Origin: Thiomicrorhabdus sp. 6S3-12
GTDB lineage: Bacteria; Pseudomonadota; Gammaproteobacteria; Thiomicrospirales; Thiomicrospiraceae
DNA length: 64,000 bases
Direction: 5' to 3'
NCBI RefSeq assembly: GCF_017571475.1
Contig: NZ_JAGETW010000001.1
Coordinates: 186,001-250,000, forward strand
The translations under genes were made by a program, and so were the position numbers. Each line of letters begins with the position of its first letter. Positions within the stretch are counted from its first letter, which is position 1. The notes under the pieces were generated by a model. The model had not been told where the DNA came from and ran no database searches. It saw only the letters and a list, made by a program, of their open reading frames with translations. Shown here piece by piece: positions 35,676 to 43,582 of this stretch.

Positions 35676-36221
35676 ATGGAGATCGATACAGATAATTCCC
35701 TGATTAAATATCGCCGTCCCCGCTTGGAAGACGGTCTCAGAATTTACCAACTGATTGCCGATTCACCTCCTCTGGATCTGAATTCGAGCTATCTGTACTT
35801 TTTGCAAAGTTCACATTTCGCCGACACTTGTGTTGTTGCGGAGAGTGACGGCGAATTGCTGGGCTTCATTTCCGGCTATTTACGTCCAGACAAACCCGAA
35901 GAGTTGTTTGTCTGGCAGATGGTCGTCGCCAAAACGGGCCGGGGCCGGGGCATCGCCAAAGGTTTGGTCAAGCAATTGATCAAACAGAGCCTGGCTTTCA
36001 GCCAAACGCCTTTGCAATCCCTAAGCTGCACAATCAGTCCGAGCAATCAGGCATCGCAAGGCGTATTCAAAAGCCTGGCAAAGGCTTTCGGACTGACCTT
36101 ACGCAGCGAAACCTTCCTGACTGAGGCGCATTTTGCCGGTCAGGAACATGAAGCGGAGGATTATTACTTCCTGACCGCTCCCGATGGCCAGAGCCTGAAT
36201 GATTACTTAACCGATACTTAA
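35676..36221 (+). CDS. ectA: L-2,4-diaminobutyrate N-acetyltransferase
   Basis: EctA acetylates diaminobutyrate, the second step of ectoine synthesis. The 181-residue GNAT protein shows YRRPRLEDGLRIYQLI, LDLNSSYLYFLQSSHFADTCVVAE and the acetyl-CoA loop KTGRGRGIAKGLV, diagnostic for EctA. The ribosome site is weak. It is the first gene of ectABC-ask; no EctR regulator gene is adjacent. Confidence 0.96.
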   Translation: MEIDTDNSLIKYRRPRLEDGLRIYQLIADSPPLDLNSSYLYFLQSSHFADTCVVAESDGELLGFISGYLRPDKPEELFVWQMVVAKTGRGRGIAKGLVKQLIKQSLAFSQTPLQSLSCTISPSNQASQGVFKSLAKAFGLTLRSETFLTEAHFAGQEHEAEDYYFLTAPDGQSLNDYLTDT

Positions 36222-36308
36222 ATAGATCTATTGCCTTATCGCAATTGCGCAGTAGTGAAACTGCCCTATTTAAACCGTTTTAAACAAATTTAAGATTGAG
36301 AGAAAACT

Positions 36309-37571
36309 ATGTCAGATTTAGAAATTTTTAACACTTATGAATCCGAAGTTCGCGGGTACATTCGTTCTTTCCCGACCATATTCGATACCTCCAAGGGTGC
36401 CGAAATCTGGGATACCCAAGGAAAACGTTATATCGACTTTTTCGCCGGTGCCGGTGCCTTGAACTACGGACACAACAACCCGAAAATCAATGCCGCAATT
36501 ATCGAATACCTGCAACGTAACGGCATTGGTCACGCACTGGACATGGGAACGGTCGCCAAGAAAGAGTTTATCGAAGCTTTCGTTACCAAAATCCTGCAGC
36601 CGCGTCACTTGAACTACAAACTGCAATTTGTCGGCCCGACAGGTACCAACGCCATTGAGACGGCGCTAAAAATTGCGCGTAAAGTGAAAGGCCGTAAGCA
36701 GGTCATGAGTTTCACCAACGGTTTCCACGGCATGTCAATGGGTTCTTTGAGTATTACCGGTAACCAGTATTATCACGACGACAGTTACGGCGTTCCGGGT
36801 TATACCTATCAGGTACCTTTCCATAACTATCTTGGCGATAAGGTCGATACCATCGCTTATCTGCGCAAAATTCTTGAAGATGCGTCTTCGGGTACCGAGC
36901 TGCCGGCAGCAATCGTACTGGAAACCATTCAGGCTGAAGGTGGTATTAATGTTGCCGGTCCGCAGTGGTTGAAAGACCTTCGTAAAATCTGTGATGACTT
37001 TGACATCCTGATGATTGTTGACGACATTCAGGTTGGTAACGGTCGTACCGGCGACTTCTTCAGTTTTGAACGCGCCAACATTCAGCCGGATATCGTTACG
37101 CTATCGAAATCCATCGGTACCGGTCAACCTATGTCGCTGGTATTAATGAAGCCGGAACTCGATAAATGGTCACCGGGCGAACACTCAGGAACCTTCCGCG
37201 GTAACAACCTGGCATTTGTCGCGGCAGCCACCGCTATCAACGAATACTGGTCGGACGACGACTTCGCCAACGAAAACAAAGAAAAATCCAAATTGATTGA
37301 AGAGCGTATGCAAGATTTGGCGCTTTCGTACCCGCACCTGACCAAAGATGTGCGCGGACACGGCTTTATCTGGGGGATCGAATTCCGTGACCCGGACTTG
37401 TGCGGCAAAGTATGCAGCGAATGTTTCGAAAAAGGTCTCGTGATTGAGACGGCCGGTTCGGAAGGCAACGTCATCAAATTCTTAGGGCCTCTAGTCATCA
37501 CGGAAGAACTGATTAACGAAGGTTTTGACATTCTGAAGAACGCGATTAAAACCTGCTCGGCAGACTACTAA
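36309..37571 (+). CDS. ectB: Diaminobutyrate-2-oxoglutarate transaminase
   Basis: EctB makes L-2,4-diaminobutyrate from aspartate semialdehyde with glutamate as amino donor. The 420-residue class III aminotransferase starts with FNTYESEVRGYIRSFP and has the PLP lysine in TLSKSIGTGQPMSLVL. It lies 87 bases after ectA. Confidence 0.97.
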   Translation: MSDLEIFNTYESEVRGYIRSFPTIFDTSKGAEIWDTQGKRYIDFFAGAGALNYGHNNPKINAAIIEYLQRNGIGHALDMGTVAKKEFIEAFVTKILQPRHLNYKLQFVGPTGTNAIETALKIARKVKGRKQVMSFTNGFHGMSMGSLSITGNQYYHDDSYGVPGYTYQVPFHNYLGDKVDTIAYLRKILEDASSGTELPAAIVLETIQAEGGINVAGPQWLKDLRKICDDFDILMIVDDIQVGNGRTGDFFSFERANIQPDIVTLSKSIGTGQPMSLVLMKPELDKWSPGEHSGTFRGNNLAFVAAATAINEYWSDDDFANENKEKSKLIEERMQDLALSYPHLTKDVRGHGFIWGIEFRDPDLCGKVCSECFEKGLVIETAGSEGNVIKFLGPLVITEELINEGFDILKNAIKTCSADY

Positions 37572-37631
37572 TCCATAAACGATGAATAAGAGAAGGCTTG
37601 CCGCTTGGCGAGCCGAAAACAAGGAATTTCC

Positions 37632-38030
37632 ATGATTGTAAAAAACCTATATGACGATGTTATCGGTACCGACGCCGATGTTGACAGTAAACAATGGACC
37701 AGCCGCCGCTTGCTGCTGGCCAAAGACGGCATGGGCTTTTCCCTGCACGATACTTTGATCAAGGAAGGCGAAGATCTTCACCTCTGGTATAAAAACCATC
37801 TTGAAGCGGTTTACTGCATTGAAGGCGAAGGTGAAATCTACGATAAAGCGACCGGAATTACTCACCCGATCCGAGAGGGAACCGTCTATGCACTGAACGA
37901 ACATGACCAGCATATCCTGCGCGCTAACAAGGGTTCGCAGATGCGCATGGTCTGTGTATTCAATCCTCCGGTTACCGGTCGTGAAACGCATGACAAAGAC
38001 GGATCCTACAACCTTCCAAGCGAAGACTAA
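37632..38030 (+). CDS. ectC: L-ectoine synthase
   Basis: EctC cyclises N-acetyl-diaminobutyrate to ectoine. The 132-residue cupin starts MIVKNLYDDVIGTDADV and keeps the family residues in WYKNHLEAVYCIEGEGEI and LNEHDQHILRA. The ATG at 37632 has AAGGAA upstream; a TTG at 37605 is unnecessary. No ectD hydroxylase is in the window, so hydroxyectoine is not predicted. Confidence 0.97.
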   Translation: MIVKNLYDDVIGTDADVDSKQWTSRRLLLAKDGMGFSLHDTLIKEGEDLHLWYKNHLEAVYCIEGEGEIYDKATGITHPIREGTVYALNEHDQHILRANKGSQMRMVCVFNPPVTGRETHDKDGSYNLPSED

Positions 38031-38039
38031 GCGTTTTTA

Positions 38040-38150
38040 AGGTTCCCTTCGGGAAGCGGCAATTTTTTTATTGATTAGTGCTTTCCGGAGAAGATTAATT
38101 CTTCCCTTGAGAAAAGTGTGGCGGTAAAATATCGCCCATTTTTCTCAGGC
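38040..38150 (+). repeat. Two hairpins between ectC and ask
   Basis: A short TTCCC/GGGAA stem followed closely by a T7 run (38040-38068) could attenuate transcription. A second, longer hairpin pairs TGAGAAAA with TTTTCTCA and GGCG with CGCC (about 38107-38147). They may lower ask expression relative to ectABC. Confidence 0.45.
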
Positions 38151-38193
38151 AAGTAAATGGCCCTTAAAAATCGTTTTAGAGATCGCTAAACCT

Positions 38194-39654
38194 ATGTCAA
38201 ACCAAGAAAATTCACAAAGCGCGCCCCGTCAACTGAGTGTTGAAAAAATCGGCGGCACCTCGATGAGCGCCTACGAAGCGGTGCGCGACAATATCGTGCT
38301 CTACCCGGCATCCCCTTACAATCGAGTTCTGGTCGTCTCGGCCTACGGCGGCGTGACCAACCTGTTGCTTGAGCACAAAAAAAGCGGACAGCCCGGTGTT
38401 TACGGCCTGTTTGCCCGTGGCGACGACAGCCATAACTGGCAGGAAGCGCTGGAAACCTTGCGTGCCGAACTGCTAAAAATCAACAGCGAACTGTTCAGTG
38501 ACGGCGAACAGCTGAAGCATGCCAACGCCTTTATCGACGCGCGTATCACCGACACGCGCGAGGTGCTGGTTCATCTGCATGAAATCTGCCGTCACGGCCA
38601 TTTCGAACTGCGCGAACATCTATTAACCGTGCGCGAGCTGTTGGCCTCGATCGGTGAAGCCCATTCGGCCTATAACCTGGCCGAACTGCTGAAGAACCAA
38701 GGGGTCAACAGCGTATTTGTCGACCTGACCGGCTGGGATCGCAAAGAAATCCTGCCTTTGGACGAGCATATCGAAACCGCTTTTGCCGATATCGACTTTG
38801 CCACAACCTTACCGATCGTCACCGGTTATGCACACTGTGAAGAAAACCTGATCAGTACCTTTGACCGCGGATACTCGGAGATGACCTTCAGCCGAATCGC
38901 CGTCATGTTGAAAGCGACCGAAGCGGTCATCCATAAAGAATTCCACCTTTCTTCCGCAGATCCTCGTCTGGTCGGCGAAGAGAATGCCGTACCGATCGGA
39001 AAAACCAGTTACGACATTGCCGATCAACTGGCCAATCTCGGTATGGAAGCGATTCACCCGGGCGCAGGTAAAGGCCTGCGTCAGGCACGAATCCCGCTGC
39101 GCATTATGAACACTTTCGAACCGGAGCATCACGGTACCCTGATTACTGCGGACTATAAGAGCGAAGAACCGAAAGTCGAAATCATCGCCGGTATGGATTC
39201 ACTGATTGCTGTCGAAATCTTCGACCAGGAAATGATGAACGAGCAGGGCAACTACGAAGCGCAAATCCTGAAAGTGACCAATCGCAATAAATGCCAGGTG
39301 GTCAGTAAGGATTTCAACGCCAACACCATCACCCTGTATATCAACAGTAACTTGAACAAGGTGAACCACGCGACCAGCCAGCTGGAAGAACTGTTCCCAT
39401 CGGCGCAGATTACCACCAGCAAACTGTGCATGGTTTCGGCAATGGGCAGTAATATGCGCGTCAAAGGGCTTCTGGCCAAAGCAATTCAGAGCCTTGCCGA
39501 CGAAGGCATCAATATCGAAGCCATGCATCAGAATACCCGTCAGGTGGAGATGCAGATCTTTGTCGATGCCGACTGCTACGCGACTGCCGTCAAAGCATTA
39601 CACCAGAAACTGATCGAGGTGCATGACCACGGTATGGCAATCGCCTCGCACTAA
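38194..39654 (+). CDS. ask: Ectoine-specific aspartate kinase (Ask_Ect)
   Basis: It phosphorylates aspartate, supplying aspartate semialdehyde for ectoine. The 486-residue protein has VEKIGGTSMSAYEAV, KIGKTSYDIADQLANLGMEAIHPGA-type substrate regions and two C-terminal ACT domains (about 330-480). The IGGTSM start and its place after ectC identify the ectoine-linked, feedback-relaxed form rather than LysC. It is 163 bases after ectC. Confidence 0.93.
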   Translation: MSNQENSQSAPRQLSVEKIGGTSMSAYEAVRDNIVLYPASPYNRVLVVSAYGGVTNLLLEHKKSGQPGVYGLFARGDDSHNWQEALETLRAELLKINSELFSDGEQLKHANAFIDARITDTREVLVHLHEICRHGHFELREHLLTVRELLASIGEAHSAYNLAELLKNQGVNSVFVDLTGWDRKEILPLDEHIETAFADIDFATTLPIVTGYAHCEENLISTFDRGYSEMTFSRIAVMLKATEAVIHKEFHLSSADPRLVGEENAVPIGKTSYDIADQLANLGMEAIHPGAGKGLRQARIPLRIMNTFEPEHHGTLITADYKSEEPKVEIIAGMDSLIAVEIFDQEMMNEQGNYEAQILKVTNRNKCQVVSKDFNANTITLYINSNLNKVNHATSQLEELFPSAQITTSKLCMVSAMGSNMRVKGLLAKAIQSLADEGINIEAMHQNTRQVEMQIFVDADCYATAVKALHQKLIEVHDHGMAIASH

Positions 39655-39693
39655 GCTTAAATAGGCGCCGACGTTCGCTCGGCCTTAAAAAAG

Positions 39694-39728
39694 AAAGCGA
39701 TGTCGGACTCTCCGCCATCGCTTTTTTT
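39694..39728 (+). terminator. Terminator of the ectoine operon
   Basis: An AAAGCGATG / CATCGCTTT stem with inner GGA/TCC pairing is followed by T7. Confidence 0.9.
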
Positions 39729-40008
39729 CTCTCTGCTCCCCTGAAAATAACGGATACTATCCGTCTGAATCCGTTTACGGACCGAAAATCGAACCGTCAG
39801 CAAAAAGCCACATACAACACTCGCTATAACCACTATAAATTGTTACCATACAAACCAAAACACACAACCTATAGTAAGAAGACGCAAAAGAGAGACGCTT
39901 TTCTGAAATATTTTAAATGACAATTAATCTCATTCAGTACTAAAATAGTCAATCTCTTAAAATTTCGGGGCGCAAACCCCTGTTTCGATGTAGAAGGAAT
40001 AAACGGAA
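39729..40008 (+). promoter_or_regulatory. nrdB upstream region
   Basis: No gene is visible between the ectoine operon terminator and nrdB. Two weak NrdR-like boxes (39830-39845 and 39862-39877) are listed separately; the rest is AT-rich promoter-like DNA. Confidence 0.5.
39830..39877 (+). promoter_or_regulatory. Candidate NrdR box pair upstream of nrdB
   Basis: CCACTATAAATTGTTA (39830-39845) and ACACAACCTATAGTAA (39862-39877) each match the NrdR consensus at about 10-11 of 16 positions. They start 32 bp apart, the expected NrdR spacing and nearly the same as the 31 bp upstream of nrdA. Each box alone would be unconvincing; the pair is plausible. Confidence 0.45.
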
Positions 40009-41142
40009 ATGAGTTGCCAAGATAAAAACACCTACTCAACTTTTTGTCAGAGTCACAATGACCCAATGAAAGAGCCGATGTTCTTTGGACAAAATGTGAA
40101 TGTGGCGCGTTACGATCAGCAAAAATATCCGTTTTTCGAAAAGCTGATCGAAAAGCAACTTTCCTTCTTCTGGCGCCCTGAAGAAGTGGATATCTCGACT
40201 GACCGAGCCCAGTATTCACAACTGCCGGCAAACGAGCAGCATATCTTTGTCAGCAACATCAAATATCAGACCCTTCTGGACTCGGTTCAGGGACGCAGCC
40301 CAAACGTAGCTTTGCTGCCTTTGGTATCCATTCCCGAACTGGAGACCTGGATCGAAACCTGGGCCTTTTCCGAAACGATCCACAGCCGCTCCTATACTCA
40401 CATTATCCGCAATATCTTTACCAATCCGTCCGAAGTCTTTGACGATATTGTCGATAACGATGAGATCACCAAGCGCGCCCTGGCCGTCACTTCGCACTAT
40501 GACGAACTGATCGCCTTGACCAACAAAATGTACGCCGAAGAGATCGACCTGAATGAGAACCCGGAATTCCGCAAGCAGATCAAGAGCCAGCTCTATCTGA
40601 CCATGGTTTCGGTCAATGTCCTGGAAGCAATCCGTTTCTACGTCTCCTTCGCCTGCTCGTTCAGTTTTGCCGAAAGATCGCTGATGGAAGGTAACGCCAA
40701 AGTGATCAAACTGATTGCCCGCGACGAAGCCCTGCATCTTTCCGGAACTCAGAACATCCTTAATCTGATGGCCGATGGCAAAGACGATCCTGAAATGGCT
40801 ATCATCGCCAAAGAACAGAAAGAAGCCGCCATCGACATTTTCCGCTCCGCGGCGCAACAGGAAAAAGAGTGGGCCGAATACCTGTTCAAGGACGGTTCGA
40901 TGATCGGGCTGAATGCCAGCATTCTGAAAGAGTATGTCGAATACATTACCAACGTACGCATGAAAGCCCTGAATCTGGAACCGATTTTTGAAAACCGCAG
41001 TAATCCGCTGCCATGGATGAATAACTGGCTGGTCAGCGATAACGTGCAGGTCGCACCGCAGGAATCGGAAATCAGTTCCTACCTGGTCGGGCAGGTCGAC
41101 TCCAAAGTCGATACCAACGACTTCAGCGACTTCTCCCTGTAA
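40009..41142 (+). CDS. nrdB: Class Ia ribonucleoside-diphosphate reductase, beta subunit
   Basis: NrdB holds the diiron-tyrosyl radical cofactor used by NrdA. The 377 residues match E. coli NrdB: the diiron Glu/His ligands lie in [16 protein letters not shown] and [14 protein letters not shown], and the C-terminal tail ends NDFSDFSL, the peptide that docks to NrdA. The ribosome site GAAGGA precedes the ATG. It is unlinked from nrdA (1343-3610) in this genome. Confidence 0.98.
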   Translation: MSCQDKNTYSTFCQSHNDPMKEPMFFGQNVNVARYDQQKYPFFEKLIEKQLSFFWRPEEVDISTDRAQYSQLPANEQHIFVSNIKYQTLLDSVQGRSPNVALLPLVSIPELETWIETWAFSETIHSRSYTHIIRNIFTNPSEVFDDIVDNDEITKRALAVTSHYDELIALTNKMYAEEIDLNENPEFRKQIKSQLYLTMVSVNVLEAIRFYVSFACSFSFAERSLMEGNAKVIKLIARDEALHLSGTQNILNLMADGKDDPEMAIIAKEQKEAAIDIFRSAAQQEKEWAEYLFKDGSMIGLNASILKEYVEYITNVRMKALNLEPIFENRSNPLPWMNNWLVSDNVQVAPQESEISSYLVGQVDSKVDTNDFSDFSL

Positions 41143-41166
41143 CGGAATTCCCTCTCTTTTTCCATC

Positions 41167-41187
41167 GGCGGCAGCTCTTCTGCCGCC
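41167..41187 (+). terminator. Hairpin after nrdB, no T tract
   Basis: A perfect 8-base stem GGCGGCAG / CTGCCGCC with a 5-base loop lies 24 bases after nrdB. It may act in termination or mRNA stability. Confidence 0.5.
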
Positions 41188-41208
41188 CTTCCCCCGTCAT
41201 AAATTTTT

Positions 41209-41218
41209 CACCTAGGTG
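41209..41218 (+). promoter_or_regulatory. Palindrome CACCTAGGTG upstream of the kinase/phosphatase cluster
   Basis: This perfect 10-base palindrome lies 37 bases before the first gene of the 41256-47268 operon. It is a candidate operator, though too short to be certain. Confidence 0.3.
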
Positions 41219-41255
41219 TGACATAAGCGTCATTCGTGCTCACTAAACTGGCCGA

Positions 41256-41957
41256 ATGAAACGATGTTATTTAGCTTTTTTACGCCACGCACAGTACGAA
41301 CAGCAGCCGCAGATGCCGAGCGCTCTGCAACCCTACGGATTGACCGAAGAAGGGTTTGCGCAAAGCAGTAAAGCCGCCAAAGCGCTGCAGAAACTGATCA
41401 AGCACCAGAAGTGGCAACTTTACCCAAGCATTTACAGCTCGAATCTGTTGCGCTCCTGGCAGACGGCAACCGAAATCAAACACCAACTCAAACAGTCCTG
41501 TCAGATTGAAACAACCGCCGCTTTGAACGAACGTTCCGTCGGCGCTCTGGCCAATCTGACGCTTGAACAGATTGAAGCGGTGATTGACCAGGATCCGCGG
41601 TTCGCGCCTCTGCCGCCGCACTGGAAAAGCAATTCCGACTTCTGCCTGCCGGTGGACGGCGCCGAATCCTTAATGCAGGCCGGCACCCGTGTCAGCCAAT
41701 TCATTCAGCAGACACTGCTTCAGGTCATGGCCAACAGCGAGTCGAATAATCAGTTGATCGTAATGGTCGGCCATGGTGCAGCCTTTCGACATGCTGCCTA
41801 CAAACTCGGTCTGCTGGAAAAAGCGGAGATCGGTCGTTACTCGATGCACTATGCGCAACCGATGGTTTTCGAATGCCGCCTCAAGGCACACCAACTGGAA
41901 ATCGACCTGCTCGCCGGAAAATGGAAAGTGCGCCAGGAAGAAGAACGTCCGGATTAA
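41256..41957 (+). CDS. Histidine phosphatase family protein
   Basis: The 233-residue protein is of the phosphoglycerate mutase/SixA fold. The catalytic motif reads FLRHAQYEQ (RHA instead of RHG), the second Arg lies in SSNLLRSWQTA and the second His in VMVGHGAAFRH. Members remove phosphate from small molecules or phosphohistidine. It is first of six tightly spaced genes that combine phosphatases with kinases and an ATP-grasp enzyme. No ribosome site is obvious at the ATG. Confidence 0.82.
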   Translation: MKRCYLAFLRHAQYEQQPQMPSALQPYGLTEEGFAQSSKAAKALQKLIKHQKWQLYPSIYSSNLLRSWQTATEIKHQLKQSCQIETTAALNERSVGALANLTLEQIEAVIDQDPRFAPLPPHWKSNSDFCLPVDGAESLMQAGTRVSQFIQQTLLQVMANSESNNQLIVMVGHGAAFRHAAYKLGLLEKAEIGRYSMHYAQPMVFECRLKAHQLEIDLLAGKWKVRQEEERPD

Positions 41958-41989
41958 ACGGATCACAAGATTTTAGTGGAGGACTTCCA

Positions 41990-43210
41990 ATGAATGCCCT
42001 GACAGAGAGTTGGTCGACTACCGGCGAATTCAATCACCCTCACGGCTGGCAGACGCCGCAAAAAGAGATCTACTTTTTCTGCGACCTGCATGCCGATGCC
42101 GACGCCTTGCTTAACTCCCTGAAATTGAGTGGTCTGATCGAACAGCGTTCGACTCATGAAACGCTTTATCTCTCGCCCGGAGCTGAAAACGCACAGATTC
42201 TGATCGGCGGCGACTGCTTTGACAAAGGCCCGAGCAATCTGGCGCTATTCCGCCTGTTGAATAAACTGCGTGCACAGCATCCCGATCTGGTTCTGCTTTC
42301 AGGCAATCACGATCTGAGAGTTTATGCCGGGCTTTTAGCGACCAATCATCTGGACGATCTTCGACAGGCTCACTTTTTCGTGCGTATGGGTCGAAAAACT
42401 GCGGCTTTTTTCGCCGAAATCTTCGAGCAGTATTGCCGGGATGAAAAAATTGCATCCATACCGCAAAGCTTGATCGAAGCTCAACTGATGCCCGATGAAC
42501 AGTGGTTCGAACTTTTTCCGCAGTACGCCTGTAACTTTATGAGCGCTAAGCAGCTCAAGAAAGAGCTCAAACAGATCCGCAAAAAGAAACAGGATTTCAT
42601 CGAGGCGTGGAACTCATACGGCTATGACTGGAACCAGCTGATGATGGCGGTCACTACGGCCAAACAGTTGTTCATCGAACAAGATGGTGAGTTTTTCTGG
42701 TTCTTCCAAAACCTGCAGTTAATGCAGCGTCACGGCAGCTATCTTTTCTGTCATGCCGGAATCGACGACCGGATCGCGCATCGCCTGCTGAAAGAACCGG
42801 TCGAAGACATCAACCAACAGTTCAATCAGGCATTACAGCTAGGCAAGATTTTCGAGATCTACTACAGCGAACTGGGCAATGTCGTGCGCACAAAGTACCG
42901 CAATAAAGACTGGGCCTTTTCCGAACTGGGCGCACAGGCTCTGAAAAACCAGGGAATCTATGCACTGGTTAACGGACACCGAGCGCATCACGACGGTCAG
43001 CAGCTGATTATTCGCCAGGGAATTCTGCATTTTGAATGCGATACGGAGCTCAACGCCAACTGCCGTGCCAAAAGCAACCTGCCGGCAAACGGTCAAGCTG
43101 TTACAATATTCTCTTCCGACGGCACGGTTCAGGCGTTAAGCAACGACCTCACGGCGCCGAAACGGTTCCACCCTTCAAGGTTTACAAACCCGAACGTTAG
43201 GTTCAATTAA
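41990..43210 (+). CDS. Calcineurin-like metallophosphatase
   Basis: The 406-residue protein has the dinuclear metal motifs of this superfamily in order: FFCDLHADAD, IGGDCFDKGPSN, LLSGNHDLRVY, FCHAGIDDR and LVNGHRAHHDG. The start at 41990 has GGAGG upstream; the frame extends back to 41873 within the previous gene, but that part has no coding character. An insertion of about 140 residues rich in charged helices lies between the GNHD and CHAG motifs. Substrate unknown. Confidence 0.82.
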   Translation: MNALTESWSTTGEFNHPHGWQTPQKEIYFFCDLHADADALLNSLKLSGLIEQRSTHETLYLSPGAENAQILIGGDCFDKGPSNLALFRLLNKLRAQHPDLVLLSGNHDLRVYAGLLATNHLDDLRQAHFFVRMGRKTAAFFAEIFEQYCRDEKIASIPQSLIEAQLMPDEQWFELFPQYACNFMSAKQLKKELKQIRKKKQDFIEAWNSYGYDWNQLMMAVTTAKQLFIEQDGEFFWFFQNLQLMQRHGSYLFCHAGIDDRIAHRLLKEPVEDINQQFNQALQLGKIFEIYYSELGNVVRTKYRNKDWAFSELGAQALKNQGIYALVNGHRAHHDGQQLIIRQGILHFECDTELNANCRAKSNLPANGQAVTIFSSDGTVQALSNDLTAPKRFHPSRFTNPNVRFN

Positions 43211-43236
43211 TTAGCGGGCAAAAGAGGGAGTTCATA

Positions 43237-43533
43237 ATGGCAAAGAAACCGCAATACTTCGAACATGAATCTCTGCAGGACAAAGAGTCCGTTGTTAATT
43301 ACCTCAAAGCCTTGTCCAAAGGAATCGAAAAGGGTGAAATTCTGCTGTCGGACGATGAAGACACCCAGATCCTCAATACCAGCGAACTTACGCAAATGAG
43401 TATCAAAGCCAGCAAAACCAAAAAAGAACAGAGCCTGCGCATCAAACTCAGCTGGACCAACGATACCGATGACGACGATCCGGATAATGCTCCGCTTTTT
43501 ATAAAAGCGAAAAAGCCCAAGAAAAAGAAATAA
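43237..43533 (+). CDS. Amphi-Trp domain protein
   Basis: The 98-residue protein fits the small amphi-Trp domain family: an N-terminal helix (SVVNYLKALSKGIEKGEILL), acidic turn, then amphipathic strands ending RIKLSWTN with the conserved Trp. A Lys-rich tail (KAKKPKKKK) follows. Ribosome site GAGGGA. The family is known mostly from genomic association with ATP-grasp and HprK-like proteins, both encoded downstream. Confidence 0.78.
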   Translation: MAKKPQYFEHESLQDKESVVNYLKALSKGIEKGEILLSDDEDTQILNTSELTQMSIKASKTKKEQSLRIKLSWTNDTDDDDPDNAPLFIKAKKPKKKK

Positions 43534-43582
43534 GCCACTTGTCACCTGATCTGTCTTGTCAATTTCACGGTACACAACCACT

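Noticed and set aside
35435-35695. An 86-codon frame upstream of and overlapping ectA
   Set aside because: It overlaps the ectA start in another frame, has no recognisable domain, and covers the hairpin-rich leader.
41873-41989. Longer N terminus for the metallophosphatase
   Set aside because: It lies within the histidine phosphatase gene in another frame, and the ATG at 41990 has GGAGG upstream.
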